The notes under the pieces were generated by a model. That model was not told the origin of the DNA, searched no databases, and saw nothing but the letters and a program-made list of their open reading frames with translations. A program made the position numbers and the translations under genes. Below are positions 32,759-41,152 of a stretch of DNA of 64,000 bases, piece by piece. Position 1 is the first letter of the stretch. The number at the start of each line of letters is the position of its first letter. Source of the DNA: Deltaproteobacteria bacterium (GTDB taxonomy: Bacteria > Desulfobacterota > Desulfobacteria > Desulfobacterales > UBA5852). Location of the stretch: positions 1 to 64,000 of the forward strand of contig JAHLLS010000018.1 in assembly GCA_020444045.1 (NCBI GenBank). Direction: 5' to 3'.

Positions 32759-32893
32759 ATGAATTATGCAGGGGAATACGTCTGTCGATGCGTCAGCGCC
32801 GACGAGGCGGTCAAGACGGTGGCATCCTGTGATGTCGTGGATTAAGGGATTTTCAAATGAAAATCTGGCGGCGTTCGAATCACGCCTGAGGGT
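32759..32893 (+). pseudogene. Decayed 5' fragment of a CoA-transferase/acetyl-CoA hydrolase gene
   Basis: GAGGAG and an ATG at 32759 begin MNYAGEYVCRCVSADEAVKT, strikingly like the N-terminus of 4-hydroxybutyrate CoA-transferase/acetyl-CoA hydrolase proteins, where SADEAVK is followed by a SGDxVxYG turn. Here the frame stops at TAA (32843-32845) after VASCDVVD. In another frame the family-like GFSNENLAAFESRLR continues to about 32890, so one small indel has broken it. The remaining several hundred codons are missing; the 3' end of a methyltransferase gene on the other strand starts at 32895. Family assignment rests on a short match. Confidence 0.5.
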
Positions 32894-32894
32894 T

Positions 32895-33581
32895 TCAGGC
32901 AGGCAGATCGGCCGGCAGATGACCGCCAATGCGCCGTTGCATTACGGCCAGGGTGTTCACGAGGCCCCGGTCTTCGAACAATCCTGAGCGGCGGGCCAGC
33001 TTATAGATGTAGCGCGGGGCCTGGCCCCCCTCGGCGGGGTCGAAGAAGATATCGTGAATCAGAAGATAACCGCCCGGCATGATATGCCCGGCCCAGGCAT
33101 TGTAGTCGGTAAAAGCGGCTTCGAAGGTGTGCCCGCCATCGATGAAGACCAGGCTAAGCGGCGTCGCCCAGGCACGGGCGACCACCCGGGAAGGACTGAC
33201 AATTGGCACCACCGTATCTTCCAGGCCAGCCGCTTCGAGCGTCTGGCGGAAGGTCGTGAAGGTATCGATGCGACCGGTGCGGGCATCGATCAGATCCGGA
33301 TCACAGTAGGCTTCACCGGGCTGCTGCTCTTCATTGCCCCGGTGGTGGTCGATGGAGAAAAGCACTCCGCCTTTGGCGCGGCAGCCCGCCCCTATAAAAA
33401 GGGAGGATTTCCCGCAGTAGCTTCCAATTTCCAGGCAAGGCCCCCGCCGGCTAACCTCCCGGGCAAGGTCATGCAGCTTCTGCCCCTCTTCCGGATCCAG
33501 AAAGCCCTTGGTGCGTTCGATCAAGTCGGTGTCGAGATGCGTCACTCCGGTTCCATTTTCATATCGGGTTGGGTTTGCCAT
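32895..33581 (-). CDS. Class I SAM methyltransferase (Methyltransf_24 type)
   Basis: A 228-residue protein. CLEIGSYCGKSSLFIGAGC is the SAM-binding strand and loop, VLFSIDHHRGNEEQ the second strand, and LSLVFIDGGHTFEAAFTDYNAWAGHIMPGGYLLIHDIF is typical of the methyltransferase family 24/cephalosporin-hydroxylase-like group. The start is ATG 33581, 23 bases after the ftsK stop, so it may share that transcript; its own ribosome-binding site is poor. The substrate is unknown. Confidence 0.8.
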   Translation of the reverse strand: MANPTRYENGTGVTHLDTDLIERTKGFLDPEEGQKLHDLAREVSRRGPCLEIGSYCGKSSLFIGAGCRAKGGVLFSIDHHRGNEEQQPGEAYCDPDLIDARTGRIDTFTTFRQTLEAAGLEDTVVPIVSPSRVVARAWATPLSLVFIDGGHTFEAAFTDYNAWAGHIMPGGYLLIHDIFFDPAEGGQAPRYIYKLARRSGLFEDRGLVNTLAVMQRRIGGHLPADLPA

Positions 33582-33604
33582 CGGGATCGATGACGATTTC
33601 GATT

Positions 33605-35758
33605 TTATTGCATGTCCTCGTAATTGCGCACCAAAACCTCGCGCGGCTTCGCCCCGTCCGCCGGCCCGACGATTCCTTCCCGCTCCATGCATTCGATGAT
33701 CCGGGCGGCCCGGTTATAACCGATGCGCAGATGGCGCTGGACCATGGATATGGACGCCTGGCCGTTCTGGGTGACAAGGGCCACGGCATCGTCGTAACGT
33801 TCGTCGTATTCGGTCTCCTCCGCTTCGCCGGTTGCGGTGGGAGCCGCTTCGGTGACGGCTTCGTTGTACTGCGGCTCGCCCTGGGCCTTCAAGAACTCGG
33901 TGATCTGGTTGAGTTCGGACTCGCTGATATAAGCCCCGTGAATGCGCTGCAGCTTGCCGGCGCCGGGTGGCATAAAAAGCATGTCACCCCTCCCCAACAG
34001 CGTCTCCGCCCCGTTGGTATCCAGAATGGTCCGGGAATCCGTCTTGGACGACACCTGGAAGCTGAGCCGCGTAGGGAAATTGGCCTTGATGATCCCCGTG
34101 AGCACGTCCACCGATGGCCGCTGGGTGGCCAGAATCAGGTGAATCCCCGCGGCCCGCGCCATCTGGGCCAAGCGGGTCAGGGCGACCTCCACGTCGCGGG
34201 AAGCAACCATCATGAGATCGGCCAGCTCATCGATAATAATCACGATATAGGGCAGGTGTTCGGGAGCGTCTTCCTTGTTATCCGCCCCTTTGCGGTCCTT
34301 GGCGATCTTCTGGTTGTACTGGGTAATGTTGCGCACCCGTTTTTCGGAGAGCAGCTGATAGCGCCGCTCCATTTCACGTACAGCCCAGAACAGGGCGTTG
34401 GTGGCCTTTTTTACATCGGTCACAACCGGCGTAATCAAGTGGGGGATCCCGTCGTACATGGTCAGCTCGATGCGTTTGGGATCCACCATGATCAGTTTGG
34501 CATCGTCGGGCGTCGCTTTGTAGAGAAAACTGCAGATCATGGTGTTGAGGGCCACGCTCTTGCCGGCCCCCGTCGCCCCGGCAATCAATAAATGGGGCAT
34601 TTTTTCCAGCTCGGCCACCACGGGGTTGCCGACGATGTCTTTGCCCAGGCAAATCGTCAGTTTGGAACGGGACTTCTCGTAAGCCGGTGAAACAACCAGT
34701 TCACGGAAGCGAACCGTTTCACGCTCCTGGTTGGGAATCTCGATGCCGATAGCGGCCTTTCCGGGAATGGGCGCCACGATGCGAACACTGGTGGCCCGCA
34801 GTGTCAGGGCCAGGTCATCGGCAAGGGTGACGATCTTGTTGATCTTGACACCGGGCGCCGGGGCGTACTCGAAAGTCGTGATGACCGGTCCCGGGGACAC
34901 GGCCACCACATTGCCGTTGACATTGAAATCTTCGAGCTTTTTTTCCAGCAGCTTGGAAAGCATGCGCAGATTTTCATCATCCGCGGAAACCGGGGTATGC
35001 TCCGGCTCTTCCAAAAAAGCCACCGGCGGCAGCTGAAATCCGCCGTCCTTTTTCATAAAGGCGAAAACTTCCTGCTTGGGGGCCGGCGCCGGCTTCATGA
35101 TCTTGGGTTGCGGGGCGATGATTTTGACCTCAGGCACGCTCCGAGGCGGTTGCGTCTTCAGGCGATTATGGCGCTTGAGCGATTTGGCGCGGCGCTCTTT
35201 ACGTTTCAGATAGACCGTTTTGATCCGGTCCACGACGGTCATCCCCATCTCCCGACACTTCGCACCGAAACGCAGCAGCGAAAAACCGGTCATCAGGATA
35301 AAACCGATCAACCAGAACAAGGCCAGGATACTCCCGCCGCCGGTCGGGTTCGTATAGCGGACCAACATGTCTTTGAGGTGAATCCCGATCCACCCTCCGG
35401 ATGAGAAACGATTGCCGAACACCACATAGTGATCCTGCTGGAACGCCAGCAGCGCACCGCTCGTCAGAATCAGCAGGAGGCCTCCCGCAAAGGTCAAACC
35501 GAACGCCAGCGGAGGGCGGCTGGCAAAAAACTGGATGCTCAAAAACAGCAGCAGAAAGGGCACCCAGAAGGCCCCCAGACCGAAAAGGCCGATCAGCGCA
35601 TCCGCCAGGTAAGAACCCACGAGGCCGAAGAGATTTTCGATATGGTTACCGGCCGTTGCATTGTTGAGGGAAGGATCCTGGGAATGATAGGAGACCAGGC
35701 TGACGAGGATAAAAATCAGAAGGAAGAAAAGGAGTATGCCGATGATTTCCTTTCGCAT
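33605..35758 (-). CDS. ftsK: DNA translocase FtsK
   Basis: A 717-residue FtsK/SpoIIIE translocase. About four N-terminal membrane segments (from IIGILLFFLLIFILVSLVS to about residue 165) anchor it at the septum. A basic linker follows, then the motor with Walker A GATGAGKS (394-401), VDPKRIEL and Walker B YIVIIIDELADLMM, and ILATQRPSVDVLTG. The C-terminal gamma winged helix (VALVTQNGQASISMVQRHL) reads KOPS-like sequences. The start is ATG 35758, after GGGG. It pumps chromosome ends across the division site and activates Xer recombination. A short linker (about 100 residues) places it with SpoIIIE-like rather than long E. coli-type FtsK. Confidence 0.96.
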   Translation of the reverse strand: MRKEIIGILLFFLLIFILVSLVSYHSQDPSLNNATAGNHIENLFGLVGSYLADALIGLFGLGAFWVPFLLLFLSIQFFASRPPLAFGLTFAGGLLLILTSGALLAFQQDHYVVFGNRFSSGGWIGIHLKDMLVRYTNPTGGGSILALFWLIGFILMTGFSLLRFGAKCREMGMTVVDRIKTVYLKRKERRAKSLKRHNRLKTQPPRSVPEVKIIAPQPKIMKPAPAPKQEVFAFMKKDGGFQLPPVAFLEEPEHTPVSADDENLRMLSKLLEKKLEDFNVNGNVVAVSPGPVITTFEYAPAPGVKINKIVTLADDLALTLRATSVRIVAPIPGKAAIGIEIPNQERETVRFRELVVSPAYEKSRSKLTICLGKDIVGNPVVAELEKMPHLLIAGATGAGKSVALNTMICSFLYKATPDDAKLIMVDPKRIELTMYDGIPHLITPVVTDVKKATNALFWAVREMERRYQLLSEKRVRNITQYNQKIAKDRKGADNKEDAPEHLPYIVIIIDELADLMMVASRDVEVALTRLAQMARAAGIHLILATQRPSVDVLTGIIKANFPTRLSFQVSSKTDSRTILDTNGAETLLGRGDMLFMPPGAGKLQRIHGAYISESELNQITEFLKAQGEPQYNEAVTEAAPTATGEAEETEYDERYDDAVALVTQNGQASISMVQRHLRIGYNRAARIIECMEREGIVGPADGAKPREVLVRNYEDMQ

Positions 35759-35859
35759 AATTGATCCCCTGCATCCTAGCCAGTCACGGTCTTGCACGTG
35801 ATCATCGGCCATGGAATGCGCGATGCCTCCCTGCGCACGGCGCTTTGATAGAACGCCCG

Positions 35860-37509
35860 TCAGACTTCGATAATAATCGGGACGATCACGGGTCGCCGCG
35901 CAATCGTAAAGAAAAAGTACTGTTTCAGGACGGTCTGCAACCGGGCCCGAATGCGGGCCGCCCGATTGTGTGTTTCCGGTCCGATATCTTCCACGACTTC
36001 CAGAACGACGCAAACCGCGTCGTCCAGCAAATGGCCGGTTTCCATCTCGAAGACGAATCCCCGAGAAAAGATCTCCGGCCCGTAAACCACCGTACCGGTA
36101 TCCTCATCCAACGCCATGGCGACCACCACCAGGCCGTGCTCGGAAAGGTTGCGGCGCTCTTTGAGCACGCTTCGGCCGACATCGCCGACCCCCTTACCGT
36201 CGATCAAGACCCGGCCGGTCCCCACCCGCTCCCGGAGACGCCCGCCCTTCTCGTCGAACTCGATCACCTGGCCATTCTCCGCCAAAAGAATCCGTTCGGA
36301 CGGAATACCGACTTCCTGGGCCAGACGGGCGTGCAGGGTCAAGTGACGATACTCACCATGAATGGGGATAAAGTACCGGGGCTTGGTCAGGTTGATCATT
36401 AATTTCAGCTCTTCCCGGAACGCATGACCACTGACGTGAATTTCGGAAATTTTTTCGTAGATGACGTCCGCCCCGAGGCGGTATAGCCGGTTGATGATAC
36501 CGGCGATGGCCCGTTCGTTGCCTGGAATAAATTTGGATGAAAGAATAATCGTGTCTTCTTTACGTATTTTAATGTGTTTGTGCGTACCGGCTGCCATGCG
36601 GGCCAGGACAGACATGGGTTCCCCCTGGCTGCCCGTCGTGACCAGAATGATTTCATCATCGGGATAGTATCCGATATCATCGATATCGATCTCCATTTCA
36701 GCAGGAATCTGAAGATACCCGAGTGCTTTGGCCAACTTGACGGAGACTTCGATACTTCTCCCGTTGAAGACAATCTTCTTTTCCCGCGACCGTGCAATAT
36801 TGACGATTTGCTGAATACGGGTGATGTTGGACGCAAAGAGCGCCACAATGATCCGGCCCTTGCGCCCTTCGGTCACCCGCGCCAGAGCGGCGCCGATGAC
36901 CTCGGCCGAAATGGTGTACCCCTCCTTTTCGACGTTGGTGGAATCCGACAGCAGCGCCAGGGTCCCCTTCTGGCCGTACATGGCAAAACGGTTCACATCG
37001 GTGGCCATACCATCGCGGTTGCTGTGGCTGATCTTGAAATCACCGGTATGGATGATCGCCCCCAACGGGGTTTCGATGGCCAGCCCGACACCGTCCACCA
37101 CGCTGTGGCGGACGCGAATGAACTCGAGTTGAAACTCCCCCAGCTTGATCCGCCCACCCGCCTGAATTTCATGCAGCCGGGCTGACTGGGCCAGCCCGAA
37201 TTCCTCCAGTTTGTTTCGCACCACGCCCAGGGTAAAGGGAGTGCCGAACACCGGTGCATTCACGATGCGCAGCAGGAAGGGCAACGCGCCGATGTGGTCT
37301 TCATGCGCGTGGGTCAGAACGATGGCCGCGACTTTTTCGCGGTTCGTGCGGATATAATCCATGTCCGGGATGACGAAATCCACCCCCAACATGTAATCCT
37401 CGGGAAACATGAGACCGCAGTCCACAATGAATAACGTGCCCCGGTACTCGAACACCATCATGTTGAGACCGATTTCACCCAAACCGCCAAGGGGAATAAT
37501 TTTCAGCAT
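35860..37509 (-). CDS. rnj: Ribonuclease J
   Basis: A 549-residue metallo-beta-lactamase/beta-CASP ribonuclease. The zinc motif THAHEDHIG (about residues 73-81), the HTGDFK and GSQGEPMSVL regions, and HVSGHAFREEL plus FIPIHGEYRHL of the beta-CASP part are all present. It combines 5'-3' exonuclease and endonuclease activity in RNA maturation and decay. A 110-residue gene ends 11 bases before it, and ftsK follows 101 bases after, all on the same strand. The end of the protein (VIVPIIIEV) matches the family. Confidence 0.95.
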   Translation of the reverse strand: MLKIIPLGGLGEIGLNMMVFEYRGTLFIVDCGLMFPEDYMLGVDFVIPDMDYIRTNREKVAAIVLTHAHEDHIGALPFLLRIVNAPVFGTPFTLGVVRNKLEEFGLAQSARLHEIQAGGRIKLGEFQLEFIRVRHSVVDGVGLAIETPLGAIIHTGDFKISHSNRDGMATDVNRFAMYGQKGTLALLSDSTNVEKEGYTISAEVIGAALARVTEGRKGRIIVALFASNITRIQQIVNIARSREKKIVFNGRSIEVSVKLAKALGYLQIPAEMEIDIDDIGYYPDDEIILVTTGSQGEPMSVLARMAAGTHKHIKIRKEDTIILSSKFIPGNERAIAGIINRLYRLGADVIYEKISEIHVSGHAFREELKLMINLTKPRYFIPIHGEYRHLTLHARLAQEVGIPSERILLAENGQVIEFDEKGGRLRERVGTGRVLIDGKGVGDVGRSVLKERRNLSEHGLVVVAMALDEDTGTVVYGPEIFSRGFVFEMETGHLLDDAVCVVLEVVEDIGPETHNRAARIRARLQTVLKQYFFFTIARRPVIVPIIIEV

Positions 37510-37520
37510 GGATCCCGCTG

Positions 37521-37853
37521 TCAGACGTTGATACCCAGTTTATTGAGGATGGCGTCAATGGTTTCGATCAACCATTCCCGCTGGTTGCGATTCGCGTATG
37601 CGATGCAACTGCAGCGAACGCGGCTGCGTGTTCGCACCAAAAGCTCGCAGACCAGGCGGTCCCGCAGCAGCTCGAGTGCAAATGCGAATGGTTGGCAGTC
37701 GCCATGGGCCTTCTGTTCCGGCGACAGCAGGTCATCCGCGATGGGCAGCCAGTACAATCCGTCAACACCGGCCGGTTGGGCATGCTGTGCCAAATAGTCG
37801 CCGATGGTGTCGCTTTCCTGCGGCTTTAGTTCGTCAATGACATATTGTTTCAT
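37521..37853 (-). CDS. Hypothetical protein upstream of RNase J
   Basis: A 110-residue soluble protein I cannot place in a family. It starts MKQYVIDELKPQESDTIGDYL and has a central GLYWLPIADDLLSPEQKAH and a Cys/Arg-rich strand (RVRCSCIAYANRNQREWLIE). It ends 11 bases before rnj, so it is likely co-transcribed. Mixed alpha-beta composition, no signal peptide or membrane segment. The start is ATG 37853; an in-frame GTG six codons upstream is the alternative. Confidence 0.65.
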   Translation of the reverse strand: MKQYVIDELKPQESDTIGDYLAQHAQPAGVDGLYWLPIADDLLSPEQKAHGDCQPFAFALELLRDRLVCELLVRTRSRVRCSCIAYANRNQREWLIETIDAILNKLGINV

Positions 37854-38451
37854 GGCGGCCGAATCTACCATATATTAAGGAACCGGGCAAGATATGATCA
37901 CGGTCGGGTATCACGGCCAGGGTACCGTAAAACCGCCTTGGACCACTGTTCACAAAGACGAGATAGCGTTGGCCGGCGTCCCATTTCCGCCGGGATACCC
38001 TATCGGGAAACCCACCGGCGTGAATCGAAAGCCGGATCGCCCCCCCTCTCAGGACAACAGGATTTCTCACCCATATCATTCCACAAAGTCAATTTAGCCA
38101 TCAGAAGATTTTCGCCAGGCAAAAAAACCTTAGCAAATGCGGCTTGACATCGATCCCGCCATTATTATTTTTTGAACTAATTGATACTTGATAAGTCAAA
38201 TTGATGTGTGGTATGGCTTAAATCACGCTAGAAGTCGCACCAGCCATACGCTTTCCACAAAACAGGCAACCAGTTCCATACACAATCATTAACGTATCGG
38301 TTATCGCAAATAGACACATAGATCCATTTGCCGATACCGGACGCATGTGAAAGCAGCGATCTTCCCGGTCCGGGTGGGTTTGCGCTAAACGGTGTGAAGA
38401 TGCCTGTCCGGTCTTCCCAACTTTCAACCAAGACAAAGACGAGGTGAGGTT
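37854..38451. other. Long divergent intergenic region with candidate promoter
   Basis: About 600 bases with no recognised gene. A candidate promoter is TTGACA (38144-38149) with TATTTT (38166-38171) at 16-base spacing, facing the OmpA-type gene. The leader would be about 270 bases, and I see no riboswitch structure in it. GAGGTGAGGTT just before 38452 is the ribosome-binding site. Confidence 0.4.
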
Positions 38452-39576
38452 ATGAACAAAACGTTAGTAAAAGGTGGACTCATTGTGGGGTTGGTATTGC
38501 TGATGGTCAGTTGCGCCACCACACCGCAACCCATGGCTCCATTCAGCGCACAGGATCTGAACGGCAAAGTTCAATCCGGGGAATACATGGCGAAACCCGA
38601 AAATTTTGTCGTCGTATTCGACTCGTCATCCTCCATGGCTGAAGCCTACGAAGGCCAGCTCAACACCGGAAACTCCAAGTTTGCCGTTGCCAAAGACCTG
38701 GTCGACCGCATGAACCAAACCATTCCGGTGCTGCCGATCCAGGGCGCGGCGGTGACCTTCGGCACCGGCATCAGCAAGGCCCCGGTGACGACAGTCTATG
38801 GGTTGACGGACTACACCCAGGACGGTTTCGCTGAAGGCATGGGCAGGGTTTCCAATGCAGGCGGCACCACCCCCATGGGTCTTGGAATGGCGGAAGCGAG
38901 CGCGTTGCTCAAGGATGCTCAGGGCGACATCGCCATTATTCTTTTCAGTGACGGCGAAGAGTATTCCCCTTCCACCTCTGCCCTGGATGCCGCTAATGCC
39001 ATCAAGGAGCAGTTCGGCGACCGCCTGTGCCTGTATACGGTATTCGTGGGCAACAAGGACAATGGGCGCAAACTGATGAGTGATCTGGCGGCCACAACCA
39101 CCTGCGGGTCGGCCACCAGCGCTGACGAATTATCCTCGGCCGATGCCATGGCAGCCTTCGTGGAAAAAGCCTTCCTGGAAAAAGCTCCGGCCAAACCGGT
39201 TGCCAAACCGGCCCCGATGCCTTTACCCCAGCCGAAGATCTCCTGGATCTTGAGCGGTGTCAACTTCGACTTCAACAAAGCGGTCGTACGTCCCGATGCC
39301 AAAGAGATTCTGAAAAGCGATATCAAGATCCTGAAGGAAAACCCGCAGATCCGGGTTGAAGTCCAAGGGCATACCGACGATACCGGCACTGCGGAATACA
39401 ACATGGGTCTTTCGGACCGACGTGCCAACGCGATCAAGGACTACCTGATCAGCCAGGGAATCGCCGCCAACCGCCTGACCGCCAAGGGCTACGGCGAGAG
39501 CCGCCCGCGCTTCCCGAACGACTCGGAAGCCAACCGGGCCAAGAACCGCCGCGTTGAGCTGGTACCCATGAACTAA
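38452..39576 (+). CDS. vWA-OmpA outer-membrane lipoprotein
   Basis: A 374-residue lipoprotein. The signal peptide ends in LLMVSC with Cys at residue 21, the lipidation site. A von Willebrand A domain follows (FVVVFDSSSSM, the DxSxS MIDAS motif; FSDGEEYSPST; about residues 50-240). A Pro/Ala/Lys-rich hinge (EKAPAKPVAKPAPMPLP) leads to a C-terminal OmpA domain (VNFDFNKAVVRPDAKEIL, VQGHTDDTGTAEYN, SDRRANAIKDYL, NRRVEL) that binds peptidoglycan. The combination of a MIDAS-bearing vWA domain on a peptidoglycan-anchored lipoprotein suggests an envelope scaffold or adhesive function. It is a single gene with its own terminator. Confidence 0.88.
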   Translation: MNKTLVKGGLIVGLVLLMVSCATTPQPMAPFSAQDLNGKVQSGEYMAKPENFVVVFDSSSSMAEAYEGQLNTGNSKFAVAKDLVDRMNQTIPVLPIQGAAVTFGTGISKAPVTTVYGLTDYTQDGFAEGMGRVSNAGGTTPMGLGMAEASALLKDAQGDIAIILFSDGEEYSPSTSALDAANAIKEQFGDRLCLYTVFVGNKDNGRKLMSDLAATTTCGSATSADELSSADAMAAFVEKAFLEKAPAKPVAKPAPMPLPQPKISWILSGVNFDFNKAVVRPDAKEILKSDIKILKENPQIRVEVQGHTDDTGTAEYNMGLSDRRANAIKDYLISQGIAANRLTAKGYGESRPRFPNDSEANRAKNRRVELVPMN

Positions 39577-39594
39577 CTCCCTAAACGACGAACC

Positions 39595-39640
39595 AGCCGC
39601 ACGCTGATCAGCCGGTCCGCGTGCGGCTTATTCTCTTTGT
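39595..39640 (+). terminator. Terminator of the OmpA-type lipoprotein gene
   Basis: A 10-bp perfect stem, AGCCGCACGC (39595-39604) with GCGTGCGGCT (39619-39628), followed by a T-rich stretch (TATTCTCTTTGTTT), 18 bases after the stop codon. Confidence 0.75.
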
Positions 39641-39712
39641 TTACCCCCCCCTGGAATGGCACCATGTTTCAGGGGGTTTTTGTTTCCGGCACGCCACTCA
39701 AAGCGGGCGCAC

Positions 39713-39751
39713 AAAAAAAGCCCCGAATCCCATGAGCGGGATCGGGGCTTT
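39713..39751 (-). terminator. Terminator of the ferredoxin gene
   Basis: The stem AAAGCCCCGA (39717-39726) pairs with TCGGGGCTTT (39742-39751), extended by ATCCC/GGGAT. Reading on the minus strand it is followed by a run of T from 39719 down to 39713. It lies 18 bases after the ferredoxin stop. Confidence 0.82.
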
Positions 39752-39769
39752 GAAGAAAAGTCGTTCGAA

Positions 39770-39958
39770 TCAGGTTTCTTCGATGGTAATAGCGTCGGCT
39801 TCACATACTTCCACACAGCTTTCACAGCCCAGGCATTCTTCCGCGTTTACCGGAACGGATTTGCCGTCTTTCATTTCGAACACTTCCACCGGGCACACAT
39901 CCACACATTCTTCGCAGCCTTCGCATTTGTCTTCATCAACAATCGGGTTAAAAGCCAT
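39770..39958 (-). CDS. Two-cluster 4Fe-4S ferredoxin
   Basis: A 62-residue ferredoxin with two CxxCxxCxxxCP-type motifs: CEGCEECVDVCPVE and CLGCESCVEVCEAD, typical of clostridial-type 2[4Fe-4S] ferredoxins. Such low-potential carriers accept electrons from oxidoreductases such as the AOR in this window. The second motif ends CEAD rather than CP. It is monocistronic, with its own promoter (40028-40054) and terminator. Confidence 0.95.
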   Translation of the reverse strand: MAFNPIVDEDKCEGCEECVDVCPVEVFEMKDGKSVPVNAEECLGCESCVEVCEADAITIEET

Positions 39959-40027
39959 CTACAAGCCTCCTTTCAAGGATAGTCGCCATGGCACTTGCAT
40001 GCCGTTGATATCTTTATCGTGGAAGTC

Positions 40028-40054
40028 ATTATACCAATTGGATAGGTGAGTCAA
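40028..40054 (-). promoter_or_regulatory. Promoter of the ferredoxin gene
   Basis: On the minus strand TTGACT (40054-40049) and TATAAT (40033-40028) are 15 bases apart, and the -10 is extended (TGGTATAAT), which compensates for short spacing. The start codon lies about 70 bases downstream. Confidence 0.6.
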
Positions 40055-40126
40055 GCTTTCTACGTATTTTTTAAACCTCCACCAGCATCATTTTTACATC
40101 ATATTTTATTACAATATTTCAGATAG

Positions 40127-41152
40127 TTATGAAATTCGTTCAGGCGGCGGCCCATCCCCGTTGCCATCGCCGGCGCGGCGAAAGCCCCCAATCCAGCAGG
40201 ATCCGGTCGACGCCGCCCCCGAACCATCTGAATTCGTCCGATCAGCATGACCCGCCAAGCGGTTTAAAAACCCTTCGACCGACAGGTGAGGAATTTCCAT
40301 CAGTTCCAAACCGAAAGGCCGGACGCCATTTTCATCGGAGGCCTGTTCAGCATGGCGGATCAGCGGACCGGCCAGCCAGACGGGAAGGTGTTCGACGTCC
40401 GAATGCCCCCCCTTGGCCGGTAAGGGATTCAGCCAAGACCGCGTTTGGGCTGTCGGAAACAGCTCCCGAATCTGCACCAATACATCTTGCCCGTCCGTCA
40501 GGAAAAGCATATCAGTCCCGCTCTTGACGCAGCTTTTCATGGCTTCCGCCGCAGCCATAGCACGGGCCCAGGCTTTCAGGCGCAGAGGAACCATGGTATC
40601 CGAACCGGCGTCCGACGATACCCGGGAGAGTTTGACCGAGGCTGGATCGGGGTAGTCTTCCCCTTTGAGCATGGCCATCATCTCGTTTTCCCTCACCGTG
40701 AGTGATTCGATAGCACGTGACAGGGCTGCCTGCTGAAGATCGAATTCCTGGGCCATGGCAAGAAGCAGCTGGGCCTGGAAAACGGTTTCGCGAAAATCGG
40801 CAACCGGATTTTCCACCGGTGCCGGCCCGCCCTTGCGGATCTGGGAAACAATCTGGGCCGAGGACTGACTGTTGAAAAAAGGAATGCCCTGTTGTGCCAT
40901 CATCGCCGCCAGGTCACCGCCGGTGTGCTGGGCGGCCCACTGTTTGAAATCCCGTAATACCGCCGTCACCGATAGGGACGGATCCGCAGGGGGAAAAACC
41001 GTCTCGATAATGCCCGCGGCCTGCAGCGCGGTCACCTCCGGCAGGCAGATCTCCGGCGATGCCTGGAGAAGCGTTAACGGGCCCCAGATCGCAGCTGTTT
41101 GTTCGGCCTGCCGGGGATCAATGGTCGTGTAAGGGAAATAAATCGTTTTCAT
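40127..41152 (-). CDS. Unknown protein coupled to the cysteine synthase-CysRS gene
   Basis: A 341-residue soluble protein, unrecognised. Its start overlaps the stop of the fusion gene (ATGA), so it is translationally coupled and the fourth member of the yhaM-tmk-fusion operon. It begins MKTIYFPYTTIDPRQAEQTA, has mostly helical segments (FRETVFQAQLLLAMAQEFD; AESLTV-like helix) and two regions with hydrophobic-beta character (MLFLTDGQDVLVQIRELF). No signal peptide, membrane segment or known motif. The C-terminal 30 residues are Gly/Ser-rich. Operon position hints at a role with thiol metabolism or translation. Confidence 0.7.
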   Translation of the reverse strand: MKTIYFPYTTIDPRQAEQTAAIWGPLTLLQASPEICLPEVTALQAAGIIETVFPPADPSLSVTAVLRDFKQWAAQHTGGDLAAMMAQQGIPFFNSQSSAQIVSQIRKGGPAPVENPVADFRETVFQAQLLLAMAQEFDLQQAALSRAIESLTVRENEMMAMLKGEDYPDPASVKLSRVSSDAGSDTMVPLRLKAWARAMAAAEAMKSCVKSGTDMLFLTDGQDVLVQIRELFPTAQTRSWLNPLPAKGGHSDVEHLPVWLAGPLIRHAEQASDENGVRPFGLELMEIPHLSVEGFLNRLAGHADRTNSDGSGAASTGSCWIGGFRRAGDGNGDGPPPERIS

